A stretch of DNA of 64,000 bases from positions 63,327 through 127,326 of the forward strand of contig NZ_KI519500.1 in assembly GCF_000482785.1 (NCBI RefSeq), given 5' to 3'. The stretch is from Derxia gummosa DSM 723 (lineage in GTDB: Bacteria; Pseudomonadota; Gammaproteobacteria; Burkholderiales; Burkholderiaceae_E). This document shows, one piece after another, positions 46,241-56,511 of this stretch (position 1 is the stretch's first letter; each line of letters starts with the position of its first letter). Position numbers and translations under genes: made by a program. The notes below the pieces were generated by a model. The model saw only the letters and a program-made list of their open reading frames with translations, did not search any database and was not told where the DNA came from.

Positions 46241-47350
46241 TCAACCCGGCGCCAGGAAAGCCGCCGCCCGCCCCTCGCCGATCGCGCGCAGCAGCCGATC
46301 GCGCAGCGCGAGTGCCCGCGCCAGTCGCGCGGTGTCGCCGTCGAGCATGCGTTGCGCCACCACCGCCTCGCGCGTCGGCAGGCAGTCGCCGCCGGTGAGG
46401 CAGGCGTTCTCGACCAGCGGATCGCGCTCGTCGCAAGGGCTGCCGAGGCCGCAGCCGACCAGCATCAGCGCCGCCTGCATCAGTTCGAAGTCCTCGCCGC
46501 CGTGGCGCCGACCCTCGAACCACACGGCGCCCGTGCGTGCGCCGAGCAGGGCCGGCAGCGCATCGGCATCCCACAGCAGCGGATCGGCGCCCGCGAGGAG
46601 CGTGGCGAGCGCGCGCGGCGCCTCGGACGCGAGGCCGCCGGCCGCCTGACCTCCGTCCGGCATGCGCCCGGCGGCGGGCCAGTCCGCGTCGGCGACCCGC
46701 GCTCCCGTCCCGGCTGCCGCCGGCTCGGCGCCCTGCCCGACCACCCCCAACGCCGTCCCGAGCCGCGCCAGCGGCCCGAGCAGCGCGTCACCCGCGCGCG
46801 CCGCCTCCGCATCGATGCCTGCCAGCGCGGCCGCGGCCTCGCCTGGCAGGAAGTCGGCGCAGCGCTGCTCGAATCGCTCGATCGCGCGCATTCGCCGCGA
46901 ATAGGCAGCGGGATTCTCGCCATGCACATATCGGCGCGAATCGGCGCCGCTCATGCCTTCGGGCAGATTCTGGAACGCGCACTGCCGCAATGCCTGCCGC
47001 GCATAGAAATAGCCGCCCATTTCGGGATGCCGTTTCGCCTCGGCGACAAATGCCCGCCAATTGCCCGAAGCCAGCATTGCGCGATAGAGCGCGGCCGAAT
47101 TGCCGGCCTGCGGCATGGAATTGGGGCGGATGGGCGCCAGGCCGCCGCCGGCCGGCTCGAGCGGCGCGGCAACGGGCGCCGGCAACAGCGCCGCGACCGA
47201 TGCCGCCTCGGGCGCGCGCGCCATCGAATAGCCTAGCGCGAAGCCGATCGTGACCGTCGCGATCACGCCCAGCACCCCGCGCGCCGGCAGCCCCAGGCGG
47301 CGACGCCCTGCGGACGCGGCCATCGGAGCGGTTCCGATCGTGGATTTCAT
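46241..47350 (-). CDS. Hypothetical membrane-anchored protein, 369 residues
   Basis: Not recognised. One transmembrane helix lies at about 25-45 (GVLGVIATVTIGFALGYSM), followed by a soluble region that would sit in the periplasm. Six or more cysteines occur (QCAFQN, RCADF, VGCGLGSPCDERD, ACLTGGDC), which suggests disulfides. The helical C-terminal part resembles uncharacterised proteins of related Burkholderiales with the GLGSPCDER-type motif, but no function is known. Start codon context is poor. It is divergent from the HAD gene and lies between two housekeeping genes, so it may be a lineage-specific insertion into the conserved block. Confidence 0.65.
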   Translation of the reverse strand: MKSTIGTAPMAASAGRRRLGLPARGVLGVIATVTIGFALGYSMARAPEAASVAALLPAPVAAPLEPAGGGLAPIRPNSMPQAGNSAALYRAMLASGNWRAFVAEAKRHPEMGGYFYARQALRQCAFQNLPEGMSGADSRRYVHGENPAAYSRRMRAIERFEQRCADFLPGEAAAALAGIDAEAARAGDALLGPLARLGTALGVVGQGAEPAAAGTGARVADADWPAAGRMPDGGQAAGGLASEAPRALATLLAGADPLLWDADALPALLGARTGAVWFEGRRHGGEDFELMQAALMLVGCGLGSPCDERDPLVENACLTGGDCLPTREAVVAQRMLDGDTARLARALALRDRLLRAIGEGRAAAFLAPG

Positions 47351-47495
47351 GTTCAGGGATGGAGATTTGCTGCCGGCGGAATTGCCGAGGTCTCCTCCCC
47401 CGCTCCCGCGCCAGCCCGGCCGTCTGGAATGCGGCCTTCGGTGCCTTACAATCCGCGCTTCCGCTTATCCAGCGATTACGTCCCGTGCGGCGGCG

Positions 47496-48161
47496 ATGAA
47501 CCTTACGCTATTCGATCTCGACAACACCCTTCTGCCCATCGACAGCGATTACGAATGGGGCCAATTCCTGGTACGAACGGGAATCGTCGATGCCGAGGAA
47601 TACCGCGTCGCCAACGAAAGATTCTTCGAGCAATACAACGACGGCACGCTCGACATCTTCGAGTTCCTGCACTTTGTATTGCGTCCGCTGGTGAAGCTGG
47701 ACAGGGCCGAACTCGACGCGCTGCATGCGCGCTACATGACCGAGGTCATCGCGCCCAACCTCAGGCCCGCCGCGCTCGATCTGGTGCGGCGCCACCGGGA
47801 CGCCGGCGATCTCTGCGCCATCGTCACCGCCACCAACAGCTTCATCACCCGACCGATCGCGCGCGCCTTCGGCATCACCGAACTCATTGCCACGGAGTTC
47901 GACGAGGTCGACGGCCGCTTCACCGGGGAAATCAGCGTTGCGCCCTGCTTCAAGGACGGCAAGATCGCCCGCACCGAAGCTTGGCTCGCGGCGCGCGGGC
48001 TCGACTGGTCGAGCTTCGGCAACACCACCTTCTACAGCGACTCCGCCAACGACCTGCCGCTGATGCAGCGCGTCAAGCAGCCGGTCGCCGTCAATCCGTC
48101 CGGTCGCCTGCGCGACCACGCACTGGCCGAGGGCTGGCCGGTGATCGAACTGTTCCGATGA
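47496..48161 (+). CDS. HAD-superfamily phosphatase, subfamily IB (SerB-like)
   Basis: A 221-residue phosphatase. The nucleophile motif is LFDLDNTLLPIDSD (4-17), motif II is VTATNSFITRPIA, motif III Lys is in CFKDGKIART, and motif IV is YSDSANDLPLM. In related genomes this gene sits between hda and pcnB, as here. The substrate is unknown (phosphoserine-like small molecules are possible). A TACAAT -10-like box lies at 47447. The ATG at 47496 begins the domain directly, and its stop overlaps the pcnB ATG. Confidence 0.9.
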   Translation: MNLTLFDLDNTLLPIDSDYEWGQFLVRTGIVDAEEYRVANERFFEQYNDGTLDIFEFLHFVLRPLVKLDRAELDALHARYMTEVIAPNLRPAALDLVRRHRDAGDLCAIVTATNSFITRPIARAFGITELIATEFDEVDGRFTGEISVAPCFKDGKIARTEAWLAARGLDWSSFGNTTFYSDSANDLPLMQRVKQPVAVNPSGRLRDHALAEGWPVIELFR

Positions 48162-50515
48162 TCAAGAAGCTTCTTCCCACCGGTTTCCTCGGCGGCCTCA
48201 TCCGCCGGCTGTCCGGTCGCAGCGGCGCCCCGTCGGCGCCCCCCCAGCCGCCCCGCGAAACGGCTCCCGACCTCGACGCGACGCTCGCGCCGCCGGCCGA
48301 CGACCCGCTCGCAGAATCCCCCGCGCGCACCGCCTGGCGCCGCAGCCACGGCAATGCCGAGCCGCCCACCGTGCCCGGCAGCGTCCGCCGCGCCCCGGCC
48401 CGCGATGCCGGCCGTCCGGCCGGCAACGATCGCGCCGACGGCCTCGCGCCGCGCCAGCGTGACGGCGCCGACGCGCGCCGCACCGACGACCGCCGCGATA
48501 CCGACGACCCGCGCCGCGCCGCCGACGGCCGCCGCGCCGATCCGTGCGACGAGCAGCGCCCCGCCGAGCGCCCGCGCCGCGAAGCCAGCGCCGCCTCGCG
48601 CCGCCACCGCCCCGCGCCCGGCCGCGAACCCCTCGTCGGCCCCGACGGCATCCCGCGCGAGCCGCGCGTGTATCCGGCGCGCGACCTCGGCATCGACACC
48701 CGCCTGATCCCGTCCTACGCCACCCGCGTCGCGCTCACGCTGCAGGACGCCGGCTACGCCGCCTACATCGTCGGCGGCGCGGTGCGCGACCTGCTGTCGG
48801 GCGCCAATCCCAAGGACTTCGACGTCGCCACCGACGCCACGCCCGAGCAGGTGCACGCCGTGTTCCGGCGCTCGCGCATCATCGGCCGGCGCTTCCAGAT
48901 CGTGCATGTGGGCTTCGGCCGCGAGATCGTCGAGGTGTCCACCTTCCGCGCCCTCACCCCGCCTGCCGAGGCCGACGACCCGACCGGCGAGATCGCCGAG
49001 GCCGAACCCGCCGCGCAATCAACCGGCGCGCACGAGCACGACGCCCCGTCCGGCCGACGCCGCGAACGCCGCCAGGCGCCCGTCGCGCAGACCCGCGCCG
49101 TCGACGAGCACGGCCGCCTCACGCGCGACAACGTCTTCGGCGAGCAATGGGAAGACGCCACCCGGCGCGACTTCACCGTCAACGCGATGTTCTACGACCC
49201 GTCCGACGAGACGGTGCTCGACTACCACGGCGGCGTCGACGACAGCCGCGCGCGCCGCCTGCGCATCATCGGCGACGCCACCACCCGCTACCGCGAAGAC
49301 CCGGTGCGCATGCTGCGTGCCGTGCGCTTCGCCGCGAAGCTCGGCTTCGAACTCGACAGCCGCACCGCCGCTCCCATCGCCGGCCTCGCCGACCTGATCG
49401 GCAACGTGCCCCAGGCCCGGCTGTTCGACGAAATCCTCAAGCTGCTGTTCTGCGGCAACGCGGGCGAAGCCATCCGCCGCCTGCGCGCCGCCGGCCTGCA
49501 TCGCGGCCTGCTGCCGCTGCTCGACAGCACCGACGCCTCGCCCGAGGCCGAACGCTTCGTCAGCCTCGCGCTCGCCAGCACCGACGCCCGCGTCAAGGCC
49601 GACAAGCCCACCTCGCCCGGCTTCCTGTTCGCCGCCCTGCTCTGGCCCGACGTCAACGCCGCCTGGAAGGCACACATGGACGGCAGCCGGGGCGAGGCGC
49701 AGGCCTCGCTGCCGGCGCTGTTCGCCGCCGCCGACGAAGTGCTCGCCACCCAGTTCGAGCGCATCGCGATCCAGCGCCGCTTCGTCGCCGACATGAAGGA
49801 AATCTGGTCGCTCCAGCCGCGCTTCGACCGCCGCAACGGCCGCAATCCCTTCCGCCTGCTGGAGCAGCCGCGTTTCCGCGCCGGCTACGACTTCTACCTG
49901 CTGCGCGCCGAGGCCGGCGAACTGCCGCTCGCGCTGGCCGAGTGGTGGACCGCCTTCGCCGAGGCCGACAACCCCACGCGCGAAGACCTCATCGAGCAGG
50001 CCGTCGCCGAGGAACGCGCCGGCGGCGGCCCGGCTACGCCGGCCGCCAAGAAGAAGCGCCGCCGCAAGTCGCCCGCCCAGCGCGCCGCCGAGACCGACGA
50101 CATCACCGACACCGCCGGCGACGAGGAGGACGTGCGCTTCACGCGACCGGCGCCGGATGACGACTTCCGCACCGGCGGCGCCGATGCCGCCGAACAGCCG
50201 GACTCGGGCCGGCCATCCGCCGACCCGGCCGCCGATGACGCCACCGCTCCCGCGCCGCGCCGCAGCCGCGCCCCGCGCCGCGCCGCCACCGAAAGCGATA
50301 CGGCCACCGCGTCGGCCGACGCGTCCGAGAGTGCCGACCCCGACGACGAGTTCGCCCTGCCCCCCGACGCCAGCGACGCGCCCACACCGCGCAAGCGCCG
50401 CCGCCGTCGCGGTCCGCGCAAGACCGGCGCACTGCTCGACGGCGGCGCCGACGGCGACCCGAACGACGGCGGTCAGGACACCGCGCCCCCTGCCGCCGCG
50501 CGCGACGCCGACTGA
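48158..50515 (+). CDS. pcnB: Poly(A) polymerase PcnB with long disordered extensions
   Basis: The enzyme adds poly(A) tails to RNA, marking it for decay. The core starts near residue 172 (VYPARDLGID). The nucleotidyltransferase motif is GGAVRDLL (206-213) with catalytic acids in FDVATDA (221-227), then RRFQIVHVGFGREIVEVSTFRA, RRDFTVNAMFYD and the tRNA-nucleotidyltransferase-like helical domain. At 785 residues it is far longer than E. coli PcnB (about 465). A 165-residue Arg/Asp/Ala-rich N-terminal part, an enlarged insert (about 270-315) and a 170-residue Lys/Arg- then Asp/Ala-rich tail are all predicted to be disordered. Its ATG overlaps the HAD stop (ATGA). Confidence 0.92.
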   Translation: MIKKLLPTGFLGGLIRRLSGRSGAPSAPPQPPRETAPDLDATLAPPADDPLAESPARTAWRRSHGNAEPPTVPGSVRRAPARDAGRPAGNDRADGLAPRQRDGADARRTDDRRDTDDPRRAADGRRADPCDEQRPAERPRREASAASRRHRPAPGREPLVGPDGIPREPRVYPARDLGIDTRLIPSYATRVALTLQDAGYAAYIVGGAVRDLLSGANPKDFDVATDATPEQVHAVFRRSRIIGRRFQIVHVGFGREIVEVSTFRALTPPAEADDPTGEIAEAEPAAQSTGAHEHDAPSGRRRERRQAPVAQTRAVDEHGRLTRDNVFGEQWEDATRRDFTVNAMFYDPSDETVLDYHGGVDDSRARRLRIIGDATTRYREDPVRMLRAVRFAAKLGFELDSRTAAPIAGLADLIGNVPQARLFDEILKLLFCGNAGEAIRRLRAAGLHRGLLPLLDSTDASPEAERFVSLALASTDARVKADKPTSPGFLFAALLWPDVNAAWKAHMDGSRGEAQASLPALFAAADEVLATQFERIAIQRRFVADMKEIWSLQPRFDRRNGRNPFRLLEQPRFRAGYDFYLLRAEAGELPLALAEWWTAFAEADNPTREDLIEQAVAEERAGGGPATPAAKKKRRRKSPAQRAAETDDITDTAGDEEDVRFTRPAPDDDFRTGGADAAEQPDSGRPSADPAADDATAPAPRRSRAPRRAATESDTATASADASESADPDDEFALPPDASDAPTPRKRRRRRGPRKTGALLDGGADGDPNDGGQDTAPPAAARDAD

Positions 50516-50527
50516 GCGACGCCCGTC

Positions 50528-51148
50528 ATGAGCCCGGCCCCATCCGCTCCAGCCCGGCGCCGTGCCGTCATCGGCCTCGGCGCCAACCTCGGTGACGCGG
50601 ACGGCGCGCTGCGCCACGCCGCGGCCGCACTCCTCGCCGACGCGGGCAGCCGGCTCGTCGCCGCGTCCTGCATCTGGACCTCGGCGCCAATCGATTCCTC
50701 CGGCCCCGACTACCGCAACGCCGTCCTCATCCTCGACACGCCGCTCGCGCCCCATGACCTGCTCGCGCGGCTGCAACTGATCGAGCTCGACCACGGCCGC
50801 GAGCGCCCTTACCGCAACGCGCCGCGTACGCTCGACCTCGACCTGCTGCTGAGCTGGACGGCAGCGCCGGCCAGCACCGCAGCCGCGGCGCCGCCGGGCA
50901 GCCAGACCGGCACCCTCTGGCTGCCCGAACTCGTCACCGACGCGCCCGTACTGCTCGTCCCCCACCCGCGCGCCCACGAGCGCCGTTTCGTGCTCGGCCC
51001 GCTGGCCGAGATCGCGCCCGACACCGTCATCCCCGGCCACGGCCGCACCGCCGACCTGCTCGCCGCCCTCCACGGCCAGCCTGCCGCGCCCACCGGTCTG
51101 CCGCTCGTCGTCGCCGATTCGCCGTCGGGCGAGGTGACGACGCACTAG
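50528..51148 (+). CDS. folK: HPPK, 6-hydroxymethyl-dihydropterin pyrophosphokinase FolK
   Basis: A 206-residue folate-pathway enzyme that transfers pyrophosphate from ATP to 6-hydroxymethyl-dihydropterin. Recognised from AVIGLGANLGD (14-24), SAPIDSSGPDYRNAVLIL, LIELDHGRERPYRNAPRTLDLDLLL and VPHPRAHERRFVLGPLAEIAP. An Ala/Gly-rich insert (about 112-132) interrupts the acidic active-site region, and there is a 35-residue C-terminal tail. It lies 12 bp after pcnB in the usual order. Confidence 0.94.
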   Translation: MSPAPSAPARRRAVIGLGANLGDADGALRHAAAALLADAGSRLVAASCIWTSAPIDSSGPDYRNAVLILDTPLAPHDLLARLQLIELDHGRERPYRNAPRTLDLDLLLSWTAAPASTAAAAPPGSQTGTLWLPELVTDAPVLLVPHPRAHERRFVLGPLAEIAPDTVIPGHGRTADLLAALHGQPAAPTGLPLVVADSPSGEVTTH

Positions 51149-51278
51149 CGCGACGCTCCGCGTCCGTTCGCGCGACGTCCGGCGCGCGCGCCGGCTCGGC
51201 CGGCAAAATCCCGGCCTTTCCCGGCGACAAGCCATCCGCCAGCGCCGTCCGCAACCGCCTCTGCCGAAAGCCCTGCCC

Positions 51279-51917
51279 ATGGAACTCGCCAAGCTGCGCC
51301 GCGTCGTCGTCGAAGGCCCGATCGGCGTGGGCAAGACCACGCTCGCGCGCCGCCTCGCCGACCTCATCGGCGCCGACGTCCTGCTCGAAACGCCCGAGAC
51401 CAATCCCTTCCTCGAACGCTTCTACCGCGACGCCGGCCGCTATGCCCTGGCCACCCAGCTCAGCTTCCTGTTCCAGCGCCTGAAGCAGCTCGCCGACATG
51501 GAAGCGGACCTGCTCCAGCGCCCGGTCGTGAGCGACTTCCTGCTCGACAAGGACCCGCTGTTCGCCCGCCTCACGCTGGAAGACGACGAGTTCCAGCTCT
51601 ACCGCCAGGTGTTCGACAGCCTGCGCGCCCAGGCCGCACCGCCCGATCTCGTGGTGTATCTGCAAGCCAGCCCCGAAGCGCTGCTCGCGCGCGTCAACCG
51701 GCGCGGCATCCCGATGGAAGCGGCCATCACCGACGGCTATCTGCGCGCGCTGTCGGATGCCTACGGCAACTTCTTCCACCACTACGATGCCGCGCCGCTG
51801 CTGATGATCAACACCGAGCACCTCAACCCGGTCGATTCGGAAGACGACTTCAAGCTGCTCATCAGCCGCATCGGCTCGATGCGCGGCCAGCGCGAGTTCT
51901 TCAACCTCGCCGGGTAG
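51279..51917 (+). CDS. Deoxynucleoside kinase
   Basis: A 212-residue kinase of the deoxyadenosine/deoxyguanosine kinase family that phosphorylates deoxynucleosides for dNTP salvage. P-loop: [15 protein letters not shown] (12-26). The lid and substrate region is [20 protein letters not shown], and the DRS-like region is [20 protein letters not shown]. Substrate preference cannot be read. It lies between folK and panB, as in Burkholderia-type genomes. Confidence 0.92.
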   Translation: MELAKLRRVVVEGPIGVGKTTLARRLADLIGADVLLETPETNPFLERFYRDAGRYALATQLSFLFQRLKQLADMEADLLQRPVVSDFLLDKDPLFARLTLEDDEFQLYRQVFDSLRAQAAPPDLVVYLQASPEALLARVNRRGIPMEAAITDGYLRALSDAYGNFFHHYDAAPLLMINTEHLNPVDSEDDFKLLISRIGSMRGQREFFNLAG

Positions 51918-51994
51918 AAACCCCCAGGCCGCGTTGCTGCACCGCAAGATACGGGCGTGTATCCTGCGCGGCCCGCTTCAGTAGGGAGTTCGCG

Positions 51995-52825
51995 ATGAGC
52001 GCCCATCCCCAGCCGTCCCCCGCTCCGGAACGCAAGCCCGTAACCCTGCCCCGCCTGCTCGACATGCATGCGCGCGGCGAGCCGATCACCGTCCTCACCG
52101 CCTACGACGCCAGCTTCGGCGCCGTGCTCGACGCGGCCGGCATCGAGGTCATCCTCATCGGCGATTCGCTCGGCATGGTGGTGCAGGGCCGCGACTCGAC
52201 CCTGCCCGTCACGGTCGATGAAGTCGCGTATCACACGGCCTGCGTCGCGCGCGGCAGCAAGACCGCCTGGATCGTCGCCGACCTGCCCTTCGGCAGCTAT
52301 CACGGCGGCATCGATCTGGCGCTCGCCAACGCGGTCAAGCTGATGCAGGCCGGCGCGCACATGGTCAAGGTCGAGGGCGGCGAATGGCTCGCGCCCACCA
52401 TCCGCGCCTTCGTGCGCGCGGGCATCCCGGTATGCGCCCACCTCGGCCTCACGCCGCAGTCGGTGCATGTGCTCGGCGGCTACCGCGTGCAGGGCCGCAA
52501 CGACGCGAGCGCCGCGCAGCTGCGCGCCGACGCCTTCGCGCTGCAGGACGCCGGCGCCACGATGCTCGTGCTGGAGATGGTGCCGGCGGCGCTCGCCGGC
52601 CGCGTCACCGCCGAGCTGCGCATTCCCACCATCGGCATCGGCGCCGGCGCGCAATGCAGCGGCCAGGTGCTCGTGCTGCACGACATGCTCAACGTCTTCC
52701 CGGGCCGCAAGCCGCGCTTCGTCCGCAATTTCATGGACGGCGCCAGCAGCATCGCCGACGCCGTGGCGCGCTATCGCGACGCCGTAAAATCCCGCGCCTT
52801 TCCGGCCGCCGAACACTCCTTCTGA
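51995..52825 (+). CDS. panB: 3-methyl-2-oxobutanoate hydroxymethyltransferase PanB
   Basis: A 276-residue TIM-barrel enzyme making ketopantoate from alpha-ketoisovalerate and methylene-THF. Motifs: [63 protein letters not shown] and [20 protein letters not shown]. The metal-binding Asp residues are in IGDSL and AYDA. AGTAGGGAG precedes the ATG. It is the first of the panBCD set, which together makes pantothenate. Confidence 0.96.
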   Translation: MSAHPQPSPAPERKPVTLPRLLDMHARGEPITVLTAYDASFGAVLDAAGIEVILIGDSLGMVVQGRDSTLPVTVDEVAYHTACVARGSKTAWIVADLPFGSYHGGIDLALANAVKLMQAGAHMVKVEGGEWLAPTIRAFVRAGIPVCAHLGLTPQSVHVLGGYRVQGRNDASAAQLRADAFALQDAGATMLVLEMVPAALAGRVTAELRIPTIGIGAGAQCSGQVLVLHDMLNVFPGRKPRFVRNFMDGASSIADAVARYRDAVKSRAFPAAEHSF

Positions 52826-53680
<855 letters not shown>

Positions 53681-53705
53681 CCTTCATCAGCGAAGAGGCA
53701 CGCCC

Positions 53706-54098
53706 ATGCTGCGCACCCTGCTCACCGGCAAGATCCACCGCGCCACCGTCACCCAGTGCGAGCTGCACTACGAAGGCTCCTGCGCGATCGACGACGACCT
53801 GCTCGAAGCCTCGGGCATCCGCGAATTCGAGCGCATCGACATCTGGAACATCGACAACGGCGAGCGCTTCAGCACCTACGCGATCCGCGCCGAACGCGGG
53901 TCGGGCACGATCAGCATCAACGGCTCGGCGGCGCGCCGCGCCTGCGTGGGCGATCTGGTGATCATCGCGGCGTTCGGGCAGCTCGACGAGGCGGAGCTGG
54001 CGGCGGGGTTCGAGCCGAAGCTGGTGTTCGTGGACGAGAACAACCGGATCAAGAACACGCGCGGGCACATCCCGGTTCAGCTGGCGCCGGCGGCCTGA
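53706..54098 (+). CDS. panD: Aspartate 1-decarboxylase PanD
   Basis: A 130-residue pyruvoyl enzyme that makes beta-alanine from aspartate. The self-cleavage site Gly24-Ser25 lies in YEGSCAID, Ser25 becoming the pyruvoyl group. Other conserved parts are [16 protein letters not shown] and INGSAAR. The length matches E. coli PanD (126). It lies 25 bp after panC, so one transcript could supply the whole pantothenate branch. Confidence 0.96.
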   Translation: MLRTLLTGKIHRATVTQCELHYEGSCAIDDDLLEASGIREFERIDIWNIDNGERFSTYAIRAERGSGTISINGSAARRACVGDLVIIAAFGQLDEAELAAGFEPKLVFVDENNRIKNTRGHIPVQLAPAA

Positions 54099-54135
54099 GC
54101 CGGCTTGCCGGGCCAGGTGACACGCCTGCTCCGGC

Positions 54136-56310
54136 TCACCAGATCGTCACCCGCTGCTCCGGCGCCCGCCACAGCCTGTCGCCCGGCTGCACGCCGTAGG
54201 CCGCGTAGAACCCAGGCTGGTTCGACAGCGTCGCGTTGCAGCGCAGGTCGGCCGGCGAGTGCGGGTCGGTCTTGAGCCGCCGCAGCGCCTCGGCCTCGCG
54301 CACCTTGCCGCGCCACACCTGCGCCCAGCCGGCGTAGAAGCGCTGCTCGCCGGTCATGCCGTCGATGACGGGCGGCTCGATGCCGCCGAGCGCGCGCCGC
54401 CAGGCGCGGTAGGCGACCGACAGGCCGGCGTTGTCGGCGATGTTCTCGCCGAGCGTGAGCCGGCCGTCGAGGTGGAAGCCGGGCACCGGCTCGTAGGCGC
54501 CGTACTGCTCGACCAGCATCGCGGTGCGTTCCTCGTAGCGCTTGCGGTCCTCGGGCGTCCACCACACGCGCAGATTGCCGTCGCCGTCGTACTGGCTGCC
54601 CTGGTCGTCGAAGCCGTGGCTGATCTCGTGGCCGATGACGGCGCCGATGCCGCCGTAGTTGGCGGCGTCGTCGGCATTGGCGTCGAAGAACGGCGGCTGG
54701 AGGATCGCCGCCGGAAAGACGATCTCGTTCATGCGCGGGTTGTAGTAGGCGTTGACCGTCTGCGGGTTCATGAACCATTCGTCGCGATCGACCGGCTGGC
54801 CGAGCCGGGCGAGCTGGCGCGCGGCCTCGAAGCGCGTCGCGCGCAGCAGGTTGCCGACGAGATCGTCGCGGCGGATGTCGAGCCCGTCGTAGCCGCGCCA
54901 GCGCGCCGGATAGCCGATCTTGGGCCGGAAGCTGGCGAGCTTGCGGCGCGCCTCGGCGCGCGTGGCGTCGCCCATCCAGTCGAGGCTGTCGATGCTGCTG
55001 GCGTAGGTGGCGAGCAGGTTGGCGACGAGGGCCTCCATGCGCGCCTTCTGCTCGGGCCGGAAGTGGCGCGCGACGTAGAGCTTGCCGAGCGCCTCGCCGA
55101 GGTTGGCATCGACCACGCGCACGCCGCGCTTCCAGCGCGCCGCCTGCTCGGGCGTGCCGCTGACGCGCCGGCCGTGGAAGTCGAAGGAAGCATCGGCGAG
55201 CGGGCGCGCGAGGTAAGGCGCGAGGCTGTCGAGCGTCTTCCAGCGCAGGTAGTCGCGCCAGTCGGCGAGCGGCACCTCGCCCGCCAGCGCGGCGAAGGCC
55301 GCGAGATAGCTCGGCTGGGCGGCATTCACCTCGTTGATGCCCGCCGGCACGCCGGACGCGGCAAGGAAGCCGGCCCAGTCGTGACCGGGCGCGGCGGCGG
55401 CGAGCTGGGCGACGGTCATGCGGTTGTAGCCCTTGACCGGATCGCGCCGCTCGACGCGACTCCATTGCGCGCGGGCGAGCTTCGTTTCGAGGGCGAGGAT
55501 GCGTCGGGCTGCGTCGGTGGCCTGCGGTGTCGGGGCGGCGGCGCCGGGCTTGCCGGCGGCGCGGGCCGCGTCGGCCTCACCACCGCTGGAGGCCGCGCCG
55601 GATTTGCCGGCGTCGCCGCCCTGCCCGGCCAGCGTGAACATCCGCGCGATGTGAGCCTCGTAGTCGGCGCGGATCGCCGCGAACTGCGGCGCGTCGGACA
55701 GGTAGTAGTCGCGGTCGGGCAGGCCGAGGCCGGTCTGCTGGAGCGCGAGCAGGTAGCGCGTCGAATCGCGCGCGTCCTGGTCCACCGAGAAGGCATACGG
55801 CCCGTTGACGCCGGCGAGGCCCAGTTCGCCGATCAGCGCGGGCAGGTCGCGTGGGTCGCGCAGCGCATCGATGCGCGCAAGCAGCGGCGCGAGCGGCGCG
55901 GCGCCGAGGCGGTCGATGCGCGCCTCGTCGAGGAAGCTCGCGTACAGGTCGGCGACACGGCGGCTGTCGGCGTCGGCCGTGGCCGGGTCGATGCCGTCGA
56001 GGATGGCGTGGAGCTGGTCGAGGCTGCGGTCGGCCAGTTCGTGGAAGCTGCCCCAGGCCGACTTGTCGGCCGGGATCGGCGTGGTGTCGAGCCACTTGCC
56101 GTTGATGTGGCGGAACAGATCGTCGGCCGGGCGCACGGCGGGGTCGCGCCAGGCGAGGTCGATGCCGCTGGCGATCGGGCCGGACTTGCCGAGCGTCGAG
56201 GGCGGTGTGGCGAGGGCCGCGCCGCCGCCCGCGTCATAGGCCGGCAGGTGGGCACAGCCGGCGGCCATGCAGGCGGACAGGGTGATGCAGCAGGCGGCGG
56301 CGAACTTCAT
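54136..56310 (-). CDS. M13-family zinc metallopeptidase lipoprotein (PepO/neprilysin type)
   Basis: A 724-residue peptidase. The signal ends in a lipobox (MAAGC, Cys19), so it is a periplasmic or outer-membrane lipoprotein. It has the M13 N-terminal domain (PADDLFRHINGKWLDTTPIPAD, about 62-83) and the catalytic domain with zinc motif HEISH in GHEISHGFDDQG. Also present are NAYYNPRMNEIVFPAAILQPPFF, the third ligand in GENIADNAGL, and the C-terminal CNATLSNQPGFYAAYGV. It degrades oligopeptides. A Gly/Ala/Ser-rich insert (about 218-255) is longer than expected. GGAG lies seven bases before the ATG. It is divergent from the DUF3365 gene, with a palindrome between. Confidence 0.9.
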   Translation of the reverse strand: MKFAAACCITLSACMAAGCAHLPAYDAGGGAALATPPSTLGKSGPIASGIDLAWRDPAVRPADDLFRHINGKWLDTTPIPADKSAWGSFHELADRSLDQLHAILDGIDPATADADSRRVADLYASFLDEARIDRLGAAPLAPLLARIDALRDPRDLPALIGELGLAGVNGPYAFSVDQDARDSTRYLLALQQTGLGLPDRDYYLSDAPQFAAIRADYEAHIARMFTLAGQGGDAGKSGAASSGGEADAARAAGKPGAAAPTPQATDAARRILALETKLARAQWSRVERRDPVKGYNRMTVAQLAAAAPGHDWAGFLAASGVPAGINEVNAAQPSYLAAFAALAGEVPLADWRDYLRWKTLDSLAPYLARPLADASFDFHGRRVSGTPEQAARWKRGVRVVDANLGEALGKLYVARHFRPEQKARMEALVANLLATYASSIDSLDWMGDATRAEARRKLASFRPKIGYPARWRGYDGLDIRRDDLVGNLLRATRFEAARQLARLGQPVDRDEWFMNPQTVNAYYNPRMNEIVFPAAILQPPFFDANADDAANYGGIGAVIGHEISHGFDDQGSQYDGDGNLRVWWTPEDRKRYEERTAMLVEQYGAYEPVPGFHLDGRLTLGENIADNAGLSVAYRAWRRALGGIEPPVIDGMTGEQRFYAGWAQVWRGKVREAEALRRLKTDPHSPADLRCNATLSNQPGFYAAYGVQPGDRLWRAPEQRVTIW

Positions 56311-56406
56311 GCGGGGGCTCCGGTGCGGTGGCGATCCGGCGCGGGCGGACGCCCGGCGGATCGGCGCAAGCATGCCGTGAAGCGTCAGCGATCGCCCGAC
56401 AAACGC

Positions 56407-56432
56407 TATTTGCGCACTTGCGCAAATACAAT
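56407..56432. promoter_or_regulatory. 22-bp perfect palindrome overlapping a TACAAT box
   Basis: tatttgcgca and tgcgcaaata (56407-56416 and 56419-56428) are perfectly complementary around CT. A TACAAT -10-like hexamer (56427-56432) overlaps the right arm and points towards the DUF3365 gene, whose ATG is 80 bp away. The peptidase gene starts 97 bp to the left. The spacing suits an operator for a dimeric repressor acting on one or both genes. Confidence 0.55.
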
Positions 56433-56511
56433 CGCCCACCGCGACGCTTTCGCCGGGCTTTCCGACTGACCGGGCACCGCGCCGCTTACCCCCATCCCGC
56501 CAGGAATCGCC

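Noticed and set aside
51934-51965. TTGCTG/TATCCT promoter for panB
   Set aside because: The 20-bp spacing is too long for a normal sigma-70 promoter and both boxes are poor.
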